Origin: JAKZVK01 sp965261065 | GTDB taxonomy: Bacteria; Acidobacteriota; Terriglobia; Bryobacterales; UBA6623 | Length of the DNA: 64,000 bases | Assembly (NCBI GenBank): GCA_965261065.1 | Contig: OZ253444.1 | Location: forward strand, 1,488,001 to 1,552,000 | Direction: 5' to 3' | Shown: in pieces, positions 1 through 8,746 of the stretch | How positions within the stretch are numbered: the first letter of the stretch is position 1 | Layout: every line of letters begins with the position of its first letter | Position numbers and translations under genes: made by a program | The notes under the pieces: generated by a model | Seen by the model: only the letters and a program-made list of their open reading frames with translations | Database searches by the model: none | Told to the model about the DNA's origin: nothing

Positions 1-1018
1 CGACGCCGGCGCCAACCACCACCAACAGCGTGTAGAGCCAGTAAAAGAAGGGCGCCTCGTGGAAGCGATGATTCACGCCCGACTCGAACCCCAATCCCTC
101 GCACACCGAGTAAGCGGTGGAGAGCGGCAGGATGGTCGCCGCCAGCAGCGAAGCGTTGAATAGCCCAGCGGCGAACAGGGCGTAGGCGTAGGGCCCCAGC
201 GGCTGCAGCGCCAGAGCCGCTTCCGCGGCGTCGCGGATCTCGCGCGGGCCCGCCGACCAGATCGCCCCCGCGGCGCACACGATGATGAAGAACTTGATGA
301 ACGCCATCGCCACGCAGCCGACGATCACTTCCGCGCGTGACTCGGCGTACTGCTTGACGTCGACGCCCTTCTCGACGATCGCCGCCTGCAAATAGAACTG
401 CATCCACGGAGCGACGGAGGTCCCCACCAGCCCGACCAGGATGGCCAGGTAGGGCCCGTCAAACAAGATCACCGGCGTGACGCTGGCGTGAAGAGCTTCG
501 GACCAGTCGGGTTTGATCAAAAAGGCCGAGATCACATAGGCCACGTAGAACACACTCGCCACGAGGAAGATCTTCTCGACGCTTCGGTAGGTGCCCTTGA
601 CCACCAATACCCATACCAGCGCCGCTCCCAGCGGAATCGAGAGGTAGCGGCTAACGCCGAAGATCTCGAGCGAGCCGGCAATCCCGGCGAAGTTGGCCGT
701 GACGTTCGTGAAGTTCACCACCAGCAGCGCGGCCATGACGACGAACGTGGTGCGCAGGCCGAACTCTTCGCGTATCAGGTCTGACAATCCCTTGCCCGTC
801 ACTGCGCCCATGCGCGAGCACATGATCTGAGTGACGATGAGAATCAGTGTCACCGGCAGCATCGTCCACAGCGGAACGTAGCCGAACCGCGCGCCGGCTT
901 CCGAGTAGGTGAAGATGCCGCCCGCGTCGTTGTCGACAACCGCCGTGATGAAGCCGGGCCCCAAGACGGCTAGGAAGACGATCGCGTGCGTGCGCAGGTT
1001 CTTCAGCTTCTTCAGCAT
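1..1018 (-). CDS. Nramp-family divalent metal transporter (C-terminus beyond window)
   Basis: Inner-membrane metal importer of the Nramp fold, open at the window edge: 339 codons are visible from ATG at 1018. The translation is a series of hydrophobic helices. Helix 1 carries D-N-D-A-G-G where classical Nramps have DPGN, and helix 6 carries V-A-P-W (codons near 404-412) where they have M-P-H. Loss of the metal-binding Met is a feature described for Nramp-related Mg2+ transporters. The gene lies 24 bp downstream of an MgtE_N/CBS protein, so the two are probably one operon. Family assignment is firm; Mg2+ as substrate is inference. Confidence 0.85.
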   Translation of the reverse strand, partial: MLKKLKNLRTHAIVFLAVLGPGFITAVVDNDAGGIFTYSEAGARFGYVPLWTMLPVTLILIVTQIMCSRMGAVTGKGLSDLIREEFGLRTTFVVMAALLVVNFTNVTANFAGIAGSLEIFGVSRYLSIPLGAALVWVLVVKGTYRSVEKIFLVASVFYVAYVISAFLIKPDWSEALHASVTPVILFDGPYLAILVGLVGTSVAPWMQFYLQAAIVEKGVDVKQYAESRAEVIVGCVAMAFIKFFIIVCAAGAIWSAGPREIRDAAEAALALQPLGPYAYALFAAGLFNASLLAATILPLSTAYSVCEGLGFESGVNHRFHEAPFFYWLYTLLVVVGAGV

Positions 1019-1042
1019 GAGATCGGCCGGATGTCCGCGGGG

Positions 1043-2302
1043 TCAGTCTTCGGGGTGGAGGACGCTGATCACATCGTCGGCCGTGATCACGCCGCACAGC
1101 TCGCCGTCTTCGTCGACCACGGGGAGCGCGAACAGGTTGTATTTGTCAAACAGCTCGACGACGTGCTCGCGATCGTCGTCGAATTGGACTTGCAGTGTTT
1201 CGAGAAAGGTGAGCGTCCGCAAGGGAAGGTCGTCGGCCGCGGTGAAAAGCCGGGCCACCGCAACGGCACCGACGAGGTTCTTTTGCTTGTCGATCAAGAA
1301 GATGTGCGTTAGCATTTTGAGCAGCTCTTGGTTGCCGCGCATCGCTTCGACAGCGTCACGCACGCGCGCGTCTTCATGCACGGCAATGTAGCGGTTGTTC
1401 ATCATGCCGCCCGCCGTCTCGGGGTCGTATTCGAGCAGCTCTTCGACCTCGGCGGCGGGGACCTGCTCCATGTCTTTGAGGATCTCCTGGCTCTCCTCCT
1501 CCTCAAGCGCGTTGAGCAAGTCGGCGGCAGAGTCGGGGTCCATCTCCTCGACGATGTCGGCGGCACGCTCTTTTTCGAGGGACTTGAGGATCGTGACCTG
1601 GATCCTGGGGTTGACCTCGGTGAGGGCGTCGGCGGCGATCTTGTCGTCGAGGGTTTCGAACAGGGCTTCGCGCTCGGCCGGCGCCAGCTCTTCGGCGATG
1701 TCAGCGAGGTCGGCGGGGTGAAGCTGCCCGAGGCGATGGTGGGAGATGCGGAGCTTCAGGCGCCGTTGGGCGTCGGGCTCGACGATATTGCAGTACTCCC
1801 ACGGGATGGCGTTCGGCCGGATGCGTTGCTGCACGCGCCGGATGACGCTGTTGGGCAACAGGCCCTCGGTCAGACGCCGGAACACGCCCTGCAAGCCCAC
1901 GCCGACGTCATGGACCCACAGCTCGTCACGGTAGGCGGTGTGCTCGATGCGGAGCGAGAGGTCGTTGACGCGAACGACCTTGCGTCCGTTCACATCGACG
2001 ATCTGCTGATCGAGAAGGTCTTCGGACAGCAGCAGATGCGAATCGTCGGGGTAGAACGGAACGAAACGGTCATCCGAGAGACCGATACCGTCAAGCGAGA
2101 TGGAGGCGACTTGGTCGTAGCGCGCCACGAAGCGCGTGCGGCGGCCCACTACGAAACGCGAGATCCGGCGTGGATGCTCGCTGGGGGTAATCGCCACGTC
2201 GCGCACCCGCCCGACCACTTGGCCGTTGGGCGCAACGACACGCATGCCCGTCAGCTCGGTGAGGTAGAGCATGCGGTCCACGTCGATGGAGGCGGTGGCC
2301 AT
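1043..2302 (-). CDS. PRC-barrel / MgtE N-domain / CBS-pair protein
   Basis: A 419-residue soluble protein. Residues about 1-130 resemble PRC-barrel segments (LTGMRVVAPNGQVVGRVRD). Residues about 170-285 are the helical MgtE N-terminal domain (LHPADLADIAEELAPAER, ETAGGMMNNRYIAV). Residues about 290-419 form a CBS pair (GVITADDVISVL). MgtE itself has this cytosolic module in front of a membrane channel, where it senses Mg2+; here no channel domain follows. The next gene is an Nramp-type transporter, so the protein may be its detached regulatory subunit (inference). Start is ATG at 2302. Confidence 0.85.
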   Translation of the reverse strand: MATASIDVDRMLYLTELTGMRVVAPNGQVVGRVRDVAITPSEHPRRISRFVVGRRTRFVARYDQVASISLDGIGLSDDRFVPFYPDDSHLLLSEDLLDQQIVDVNGRKVVRVNDLSLRIEHTAYRDELWVHDVGVGLQGVFRRLTEGLLPNSVIRRVQQRIRPNAIPWEYCNIVEPDAQRRLKLRISHHRLGQLHPADLADIAEELAPAEREALFETLDDKIAADALTEVNPRIQVTILKSLEKERAADIVEEMDPDSAADLLNALEEEESQEILKDMEQVPAAEVEELLEYDPETAGGMMNNRYIAVHEDARVRDAVEAMRGNQELLKMLTHIFLIDKQKNLVGAVAVARLFTAADDLPLRTLTFLETLQVQFDDDREHVVELFDKYNLFALPVVDEDGELCGVITADDVISVLHPED

Positions 2303-2406
2303 CGTCGATCACTAACGCGTCACGCCCAAGCGAACGGGGCGTTTCGCGCGCAACGTATTTACTCGTAATGCCGCTACTTCCAGGTTCGTCGAGCATGGAG
2401 AACGCC

Positions 2407-2437
2407 GCGCGACGGGCCGGAAAAAGGCCCCCGCGCG
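2407..2437. other. Strong GC hairpin in the 2303-2543 intergenic region
   Basis: Between two divergent genes an inverted repeat of GCGCG plus CGGGCC pairs with GGCCCC plus CGCGC around a GGAAAAA loop. There is no T-tract, so it is not a clear intrinsic terminator. It may act in the leader of either transcript or be a processing structure. Confidence 0.35.
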
Positions 2438-2543
2438 ACCTCCTTCACTATGCACCACGCACGAAGCGGGGTGCAAGCCGGACGGCGAATGTTCGTGTGG
2501 CGAAGGCCGTGGAGAACCCAAGAGGTTGTGCTACAAGGAACGG

Positions 2544-4013
2544 ATGGAACAGGTAGCGGATTACATCGGCGGCGGTTGGCAGGGATCGGCGGGCGCTGAG
2601 ACATCGGACGTCATCAATCCAGCCACGGCCGAGATCCTGGCCAAGACCCCGCTCGGCGGCCAGGCCGATGTGGACCGTGCCGCCGAGGCCGCCGCGGCGG
2701 CGTTCCCCGATTGGCGGCGAACGCCCCCCGGCGAGCGCATCCAGTACCTGTTCAAGTTCAAGCAACTGCTCGATGAGCACTTCGACGACATCGCCCGCGT
2801 CACGACGATGGAGAACGGCAAAACCCTCGGCGAGTCCCGCGGCGAGCTGCGGCGCGGCATCGAGAACGTCGAGGTGGCCTGCGGCATCCCGACGCTGATG
2901 CAGGGCTACAACCTCGAAGACATCGCCAGCGGCATCGACGAAATCATGATTCGCCAGCCGGTGGGCGTGGTCGCGGCGATCACGCCGTTCAACTTCCCGG
3001 CCATGATCCCGCTGTGGTTTTTGCCCTACGCGATCGCATGTGGCAACACCATGATCGTCAAACCGTCGGAGCGAGTGCCGCTGACCATGAAGAAGATGTT
3101 CGAGGTGATCGATCAGTTGGGCCTGCCCGCCGGGGTGATCAACCTCGTCAACGGCGGCAAGGCGGCGGTGGACGCGTTGCTCGACCATCCGACGGTGCGT
3201 GCGATCAGCTTCGTCGGGTCGACGCCGGTGGCACGGTACATCTACGCGCGCGCGGCCGAGCAGGGCAAGCGCGTGCAGTGCCAGGGCGGGGCGAAGAACC
3301 ACGTGGTCGTGATGCCGGACGCGGACCTCGAGACCACGACGAAGATCATCAGCGATAGCGCCTTCGGTTGTGCCGGGCAGCGTTGTTTGGCGGTGTCCGC
3401 GGCGGTGACGGTCGGCGAGGCGCACGGGCCGTTTAGAGACAGCATCACAGAAGTAGCGGGTTCGCTCCGGGTCGGGAACGGGCTCGACGAAGGAACACAG
3501 ATGGGGCCCGTGATTACCAAACAGAGCCAGGCGCGGATCGAGAAGGCGATCGACCAGGGAGTCGGCGAGGGAGCGGCGGCGGTGCTCGATGGACGCGGCG
3601 CTGAGGTTGCGGGGTATGGCAACGGGAACTTCGTCGGGCCGACGATCCTCGATGGCGTCTCGCCCGATAGCTCGCTCTCGAGTACGGAGATCTTCGGGCC
3701 GGTGTTGAGCTTGATTCACGCCAACGACGTGGACGAGGCGATCGACATCATCGCGCGCAATCCCTATGGCAACGCCTCGTCGATCTTTACGGCGAGCGGG
3801 TCGGCGGCGCGCAAGTTCCGGTATGAGGCGCCTACCGGCAATGTCGGAGTCAATATCGGCGTGGCGGCGCCGATGGCCTATTTCCCGTTCAGTGGTTGGA
3901 AGGATAGTTTCCTCGGCGTGTTGCACGGGCAGGGCCGTGACGCGATTGAGTTCTACACCGAGAAGAAGGTTGTGATCGAGCGCTGGCCGAAGGAGTGGTC
4001 GCGGAAGTTCTGA
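2544..4013 (+). CDS. mmsA: CoA-acylating methylmalonate-semialdehyde dehydrogenase
   Basis: Oxidises methylmalonate or malonate semialdehyde with NAD+ and CoA to propionyl-CoA or acetyl-CoA (valine and inositol catabolism). The aldehyde-dehydrogenase fold is complete at 489 residues: ITPFNFPAMIPLW cofactor region, substrate/NAD motif FVGSTPVARYIY, and catalytic Cys281 in GCAGQRCLAV. The C-terminal FYTEKKVVIERW segment is typical of this subfamily. The ATG at 2544 follows AAGGA. An in-frame ATG at 2526 is possible but lacks a better ribosome site. The gene stands alone; an IS481 element follows 80 bp downstream. Confidence 0.92.
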   Translation: MEQVADYIGGGWQGSAGAETSDVINPATAEILAKTPLGGQADVDRAAEAAAAAFPDWRRTPPGERIQYLFKFKQLLDEHFDDIARVTTMENGKTLGESRGELRRGIENVEVACGIPTLMQGYNLEDIASGIDEIMIRQPVGVVAAITPFNFPAMIPLWFLPYAIACGNTMIVKPSERVPLTMKKMFEVIDQLGLPAGVINLVNGGKAAVDALLDHPTVRAISFVGSTPVARYIYARAAEQGKRVQCQGGAKNHVVVMPDADLETTTKIISDSAFGCAGQRCLAVSAAVTVGEAHGPFRDSITEVAGSLRVGNGLDEGTQMGPVITKQSQARIEKAIDQGVGEGAAAVLDGRGAEVAGYGNGNFVGPTILDGVSPDSSLSSTEIFGPVLSLIHANDVDEAIDIIARNPYGNASSIFTASGSAARKFRYEAPTGNVGVNIGVAAPMAYFPFSGWKDSFLGVLHGQGRDAIEFYTEKKVVIERWPKEWSRKF

Positions 4014-4058
4014 CGGGGCGGGGCGGCGCAAGGGGCAGCGGTGGCCGTTGCGGCATTT

Positions 4059-4080
4059 GGGCGGACGTAGCGGTCCGCCC
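4059..4080. repeat. GC-rich hairpin after mmsA
   Basis: GGGCGGAC and GTCCGCCC pair around a 6-nt loop, followed by CCCTAC. It resembles the interspersed GTAGGGGC-type palindromes found elsewhere in the window and could end or stabilise the mmsA transcript. Confidence 0.4.
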
Positions 4081-4095
4081 CTACAATGGTATTAA

Positions 4096-5455
4096 CCGGG
4101 CACATGGGTAACACATGATGCCAAGCACATAGGTAACACTTTGAGGCATAGAACATTTCTGGGAGGGAATGCTTTATGCCGTGGCAGGAGACCTGTGTGC
4201 GAGACGAGAGAACCCATTTTATCGTGGACTGGGAAAGAGACGAGGAGTCGATGGCCGAGCTGTGCCGGCGCTACTCGGTGAGCCGCAAGACCGGCTACAA
4301 ATGGCTGCAGCGCTACCAGCAGCAGAGCTGGGAAGGTTTGCAGGACCACTCCCGGGCGCCGCAACGCCATCCCGGTCAGACCGCGGCCGCGATCGAGCAA
4401 GAGATTCTCGCTCTGCGGGCGCAGCACAGTCGCTGGGGTGCGGTCACCTTGAGGGCGCGGCTGCAGCGAAGGCAGCCCGACGTGGCATGGCCGGCGGTGA
4501 GCACGATCGGAAATCTGCTGCGACGACACGGTCTGAGCGTGCCCCGACGACGCCGGCCCCGCGCCGCACCGACCCCGCTGCCGCTGACGCCAGGCAAGCA
4601 GCCCAACCAGGTTTGGTGCGCCGACTTCAAAGGCTGGTTTCGCACCCAAGACGGCCGGCGCTGCGATCCCTTAACGATCTCGGACGCGGCCAGCCGCTAC
4701 CTGTTGCGGTGCCAGGCGGTGACGAAACCGGACGGGGACCATGTTCGGCCGTTGTTCGAGGCGACGTTTCGAGAGTTTGGACTGCCGCGGGTGATGCGCA
4801 CCGACAACGGGCCGCCGTTTGCGACCCTGGCGGTGCACGGGCTGGGGCGGCTGGCAGTGTGGTGGATCAAGTTGGGGATCTGTCCCGAGCGGATCGAGCC
4901 GGGACATCCGGAACAGAACGGGCGGCATGAGCGGATGCACCGTACGCTGAAGCAAGAGACCGCCGCGCCGCCAGCGGCGAATCTGCGAGCGCAGCAACGG
5001 GCGTTTGATGGCTTTCGCAGCGACTACAACGAGGAGCGACCGCACCAGGGACTGGAGTTGCGAACCCCTGGTGAGTGTTATCACGGCGCGGCGCGGGCGT
5101 ATCCGTCGCGGGTGGACGAGCCGGAGTATGCGGCGCCGATGCAGGTGCGGCGCGTGATGGATGGGCGGATTCGCTGGCGGCGTCAACGAGTGTTCGTCGG
5201 CAAGGGACTCAACGGGGAGCGGGTCGGGGTGGAGGAGATCGAGGAGGGCGTGTGGCGAGTGTGGTTTTCCTTTTATGAGTTGGGAGTATTCGAGGAACGA
5301 GAGCGGCGGTTGCGCCCGAGCAAGGGCCCAGCGGCGGGCCCTTCGTCCGGGGGTGGGACTTGACTCTGGTCGCCCTCCGGGCTCCCTGCGTCAAGCCCCA
5401 CCCCGGACGAAAAGTGTTACCTATGTGCTTGGCATAAAGTGTTACCTATGACCCG
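4096..5455 (+). mobile_element. IS481-family insertion sequence (about 1.36 kb)
   Basis: Terminal inverted repeats of about 45 bp flank a single transposase gene. Each end contains the motif ATAGGTAACAC (or ATGGGTAACAC) twice, 25 bp apart: 4104-4114 and 4129-4139 on the left, 5414-5424 and 5439-5449 on the right in inverse orientation. An ACCGGG stretch marks the outer edge on both sides. I see no clear target duplication. The element sits between the convergent 3' ends of mmsA and the RND operon, so it disrupts neither gene. Confidence 0.88.
4176..5363 (+). CDS. IS481-family DDE transposase
   Basis: A 395-residue transposase. The N-terminal helix-turn-helix region (SMAELCRRYSVSRKTGYKWL, about residues 25-50) is followed by an rve integrase core. 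DDE residues are visible: D in WCADFKGWF, D in MRTDNGPPF, and E in the HPEQNGRHERMHRTLK block. The C-terminal region has an N-E-x-R-P-H-Q motif and an LRTPGE sequence as expected. It appears intact. Confidence 0.93.
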   Translation: MPWQETCVRDERTHFIVDWERDEESMAELCRRYSVSRKTGYKWLQRYQQQSWEGLQDHSRAPQRHPGQTAAAIEQEILALRAQHSRWGAVTLRARLQRRQPDVAWPAVSTIGNLLRRHGLSVPRRRRPRAAPTPLPLTPGKQPNQVWCADFKGWFRTQDGRRCDPLTISDAASRYLLRCQAVTKPDGDHVRPLFEATFREFGLPRVMRTDNGPPFATLAVHGLGRLAVWWIKLGICPERIEPGHPEQNGRHERMHRTLKQETAAPPAANLRAQQRAFDGFRSDYNEERPHQGLELRTPGECYHGAARAYPSRVDEPEYAAPMQVRRVMDGRIRWRRQRVFVGKGLNGERVGVEEIEEGVWRVWFSFYELGVFEERERRLRPSKGPAAGPSSGGGT

Positions 5456-5488
5456 GTCAGTTCAAATCGGCGATCGAGAGGGTTTAAT

Positions 5489-8400
5489 TCAGTCGCCGGA
5501 GACGGCGGGTTTGGGAAGCTCCGACGAGCCCGAGCGCCGCCAAACGAACTTCACCCAGTTCGCCAAGTCGTCGAACAAGGTGTAGTACGTCGGCAGGACA
5601 ATCAGCGTCAGCACGGTCGACGCCATCAGTCCTCCCATCACCGTGCGGGCCATCGGGAAGTACTGCATATCAAAAACGCTGCTGCGACCGAACGCCAGAG
5701 GAATCAGGCCGACGATCGTTGTGGCGGCGGTCATCACAATCGGACGGAGGCGTTCCCGGCAACCCGCCATGACGGCTTCTGAGCGTGGCATGCCCTTCCG
5801 GCGCAGGTTGTTGATGTGGTCGATGAGGACGATACCGTTATTGACGACGATTCCAATCAGGACGATGGAGCCGATCCACGCCATCAAGTTGAAAGGGCTA
5901 CCCGTTGCGTACAGGAAGCCCGCCACCCCCACCATCGCAAACGGCAGAGAAAACATGATGGCAAAGGGGTGGGCCACCGACTCGAACAACGAAGCCATCA
6001 CGAAATACACCATGAACAACGCCAGCACGATGTTGGTGACGAAGCCCGCGCGACTTTCATCCTGTCGATTGGTCCAAAAGCTGAAGCTCCAACCGTAGCC
6101 ACGCGGATAGTCGAGCAGGTCGAGAACGTCGCTCATCGCCTGCTTGCCAATATCCCTCTGCGCACCGGTATAGGTGGCGTAGATGGAGGTGCTCGTCTGG
6201 CGGTTCTCACGGCGAATCTGGCCCGGGACCTTCTCGATCCGGAAGTCCGAGACCTGCTCGAGCGTAATCTGCGCCCCGTCCTGCCCGGCACCCACGACGA
6301 GCGACCGCAAGTCGTTGAGGTCTTCGCGGTCCTCGGGGCGCAACTGGACCTGGATGTCGACTTCGCCTTCGGGGGTTCGAAAGCCCCGCATCTGCCTGCC
6401 TCGAACAACGATGCCCAACGCTTGCGAAACCGATTGCGCCGAGACGCCGTAGCGACGAGCCAGGTCGCGGCGCACCCGAACCTGAACTTCCTCCTCGGCG
6501 CTGTCGAGGCGTGTTGTAACCCTCGTGAAGTCGGGCAGGGCCAGCACACGTCGCTTCGCTTCCTGGGCTAGGGCCTCCAGCGTCTGTGGGTCGTCACCGA
6601 AGAAATTCGCGCTGAAGCCGGTCCGGTTCTCGCCCCGTTGGCTGCCAAGAGTAATCTCGGCCCCCGGGATCTCAGGCAGTCCTTCGGTGATCTCCTCGCG
6701 GATCTTCGCGAGAGCTACGTGGTCGATCTTGTCGGTATCGAAATAGATCTGCGTGGACGCCGAGTTGTTGTTGTATCGGCTGTAGATGTCTTTGATGCCA
6801 AACTGTTCGCGATTGGCATCGAGAAAGCGCTCCACCGGGAAGACGTAGTCCTGCAGGATCTTGACGTAGTGGAAGTTCTCCGAGAACCGGTAACGCACCC
6901 GCACGTCTCGAACATCGAGCGCGTCCGGCGTCATGTTGGGCACCTTGTTCATCAGTAGCCAGTAGGGCCCGGCGATGAGCGCGGGCACGAGCAAGAGGCC
7001 CACCAGGACGCGGTGGCGCAAGGGCCACGCGACGGTATGCAAATAGAATCTCGTGATGCGGCCCGTCCCGCTCGGCGCCGCCGCGGGTGGCGGCTGCACC
7101 GACTCCGCGGCCCGCCGCCGGCGCATCAGGCGCTCGAAGCCCTGCACCATCCGCTGCTGCCAGGCCGAGCGCTCCCGCACGTCCATCCGCAACAGGCGCG
7201 CCATGGCCAGTGGAATGAGCGTCAGCGAAATGAACAGCGAGGCCGCCAAAGCAAAGATGATGGCGATGCCGGTGTGGCCGAGTTGGACCGAGAACTGGTT
7301 CTTTTCGCCGAAAATGAGTGGGACGAAGATGATCACCGACGTCAGGGTGGCGGCGATCACCGCTGTGATGACTTCCTGCGTACCTACTTTTGCCGCGCTC
7401 ACGCGGTCCATCCCCATCTCGAGCTTCTGGTAGATGGACTCCAACACGACAACCGCGTTGTCCACGAGCATGCCGGTGGCAAGCATCAAGCCCAGCATCG
7501 TGAAGACATCGAGCGTCTGGCCCGAGAGATAGAGGAAACCAACGGCGCTGATGATCGAAAAGGGAATCGCCAGGGCGATCACCAACGTCGCGCCCCACTT
7601 TCGCAGGAAGCAGATCAACACGAGGACCGCCAGAATCGCGCCAAAAACGCCGGCCGAGAGCAATCCGGTGAGCGACTTCGTGATCTGCTCGCCTTGGTTG
7701 AACCAGAGCCTCAGATCAATGCCCTCGAGGGTCGGGTCTTTGCCGATTTCCTCAAGTTTGGCCAACACACCGTCGACGACCTTCACGGTGTTGGCTTGAG
7801 AGGTTTTGCCCACCTCGAAGCCGAGAGCAGACTTGCCATTCAGCCGGTTGCCTCCCGTCGGAGCAGGGGCATCGTAAACAATGTCTGCGATATCGGCAAG
7901 TCGCAAGCCGCGGTCATTGACCGGGATATTTTCGATGTCGGTGACGGACGCAAGGGTGCCTTGTGTCATGGCGCCATAGCGGATCTCTCCGTCGACGACG
8001 CGGCCCAGCGAGTGATTGACGTTGATGTCGTCGAGCCGCTGAAACAGTTGCGGCACATCCACGCGGTAGCGTTTAAGGTCGTCCAATCGCAGATCGATGT
8101 CGATCTGGCGGCGGCCCGCGCCCCACAAACCCACCTCCGCCACCCCGGGGACGCGCTCGATCGGTTTCTTGATCTTGAGGTCGAGCAAGTCGTAGGCGGT
8201 CCGAAGATCCTTCCCCGAGGCGATGCGGCCGAACATGATCGGCAAGTCTTCGGTTCCCCAGTTGCGGATCCAGATGTGCTCGATGTCTTCCGGCAGGTCG
8301 TCGCGGATCCGATCGATCTTGTCCCGGATCTCCGCCCGCCGGGCGTCGAGATCCTCCTCCCAGCCGAAGGTGAGTTGGACGTTCGCGTTGTTGCTCGATG

Positions 8401-8746
8401 CGCGCGAAGTCATCTGCTTGGCGCCGGGGACCGTACTCAGAACCTCCTCGAGAGGTTTGGTAATGGACTCGAGCACTTGAAGAGGCGTGGCGTTCTGATA
8501 GGCCAGCCCGATGTTCAGAAACGGGAACTCCATGGCCGGCATCATCACCAGCGGGATCTTGAAGATCGAAATCACGCCCAGGGTGACGAACAGCACAAAG
8601 ATCATGCAGATGGTCACCGGGTAGCGGAGAGAAAATCCGGCCAAGCGGACTCCGGATGCTGAGGTGGACACAGACGCGCGGTTCCGTCCGCTCGGGCCGT
8701 CTTCGCGCGGCTGGTTGGTGGGCTCAGTCGACTCCATCACTGCCAC
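5489..8746 (-). CDS. RND efflux pump permease (HAE1/AcrB-like), pump 2
   Basis: A full-length inner-membrane resistance-nodulation-division transporter of 1085 residues. Helix 1 (YPVTICMIFVLFVTLGVISIF), two periplasmic porter halves and two six-helix blocks are recognisable. The proton-relay region in helix 4 reads GMLVDNAVVV, with D-N where AcrB has D-D; helix 10 reads GIVVNNGIVL. The start overlaps the end of pump 1 by 23 bp, indicating translational coupling within the adaptor/pump 1/pump 2 operon. ATG at 8737 is an alternative start. Substrate cannot be told from sequence, and no TolC-type gene is adjacent. Confidence 0.93.
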   Translation of the reverse strand: MAVMESTEPTNQPREDGPSGRNRASVSTSASGVRLAGFSLRYPVTICMIFVLFVTLGVISIFKIPLVMMPAMEFPFLNIGLAYQNATPLQVLESITKPLEEVLSTVPGAKQMTSRASSNNANVQLTFGWEEDLDARRAEIRDKIDRIRDDLPEDIEHIWIRNWGTEDLPIMFGRIASGKDLRTAYDLLDLKIKKPIERVPGVAEVGLWGAGRRQIDIDLRLDDLKRYRVDVPQLFQRLDDINVNHSLGRVVDGEIRYGAMTQGTLASVTDIENIPVNDRGLRLADIADIVYDAPAPTGGNRLNGKSALGFEVGKTSQANTVKVVDGVLAKLEEIGKDPTLEGIDLRLWFNQGEQITKSLTGLLSAGVFGAILAVLVLICFLRKWGATLVIALAIPFSIISAVGFLYLSGQTLDVFTMLGLMLATGMLVDNAVVVLESIYQKLEMGMDRVSAAKVGTQEVITAVIAATLTSVIIFVPLIFGEKNQFSVQLGHTGIAIIFALAASLFISLTLIPLAMARLLRMDVRERSAWQQRMVQGFERLMRRRRAAESVQPPPAAAPSGTGRITRFYLHTVAWPLRHRVLVGLLLVPALIAGPYWLLMNKVPNMTPDALDVRDVRVRYRFSENFHYVKILQDYVFPVERFLDANREQFGIKDIYSRYNNNSASTQIYFDTDKIDHVALAKIREEITEGLPEIPGAEITLGSQRGENRTGFSANFFGDDPQTLEALAQEAKRRVLALPDFTRVTTRLDSAEEEVQVRVRRDLARRYGVSAQSVSQALGIVVRGRQMRGFRTPEGEVDIQVQLRPEDREDLNDLRSLVVGAGQDGAQITLEQVSDFRIEKVPGQIRRENRQTSTSIYATYTGAQRDIGKQAMSDVLDLLDYPRGYGWSFSFWTNRQDESRAGFVTNIVLALFMVYFVMASLFESVAHPFAIMFSLPFAMVGVAGFLYATGSPFNLMAWIGSIVLIGIVVNNGIVLIDHINNLRRKGMPRSEAVMAGCRERLRPIVMTAATTIVGLIPLAFGRSSVFDMQYFPMARTVMGGLMASTVLTLIVLPTYYTLFDDLANWVKFVWRRSGSSELPKPAVSGD

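Noticed and set aside
1328..2368. Long plus-strand ORF opposite the MgtE_N/CBS gene
   Set aside because: It is the shadow of a well-supported minus-strand gene; its sequence is rich in His, Arg and Asp without domains.
7013..8662. 549-codon plus-strand ORF opposite RND pump 2
   Set aside because: Antisense shadow caused by high GC; no recognisable protein sequence.
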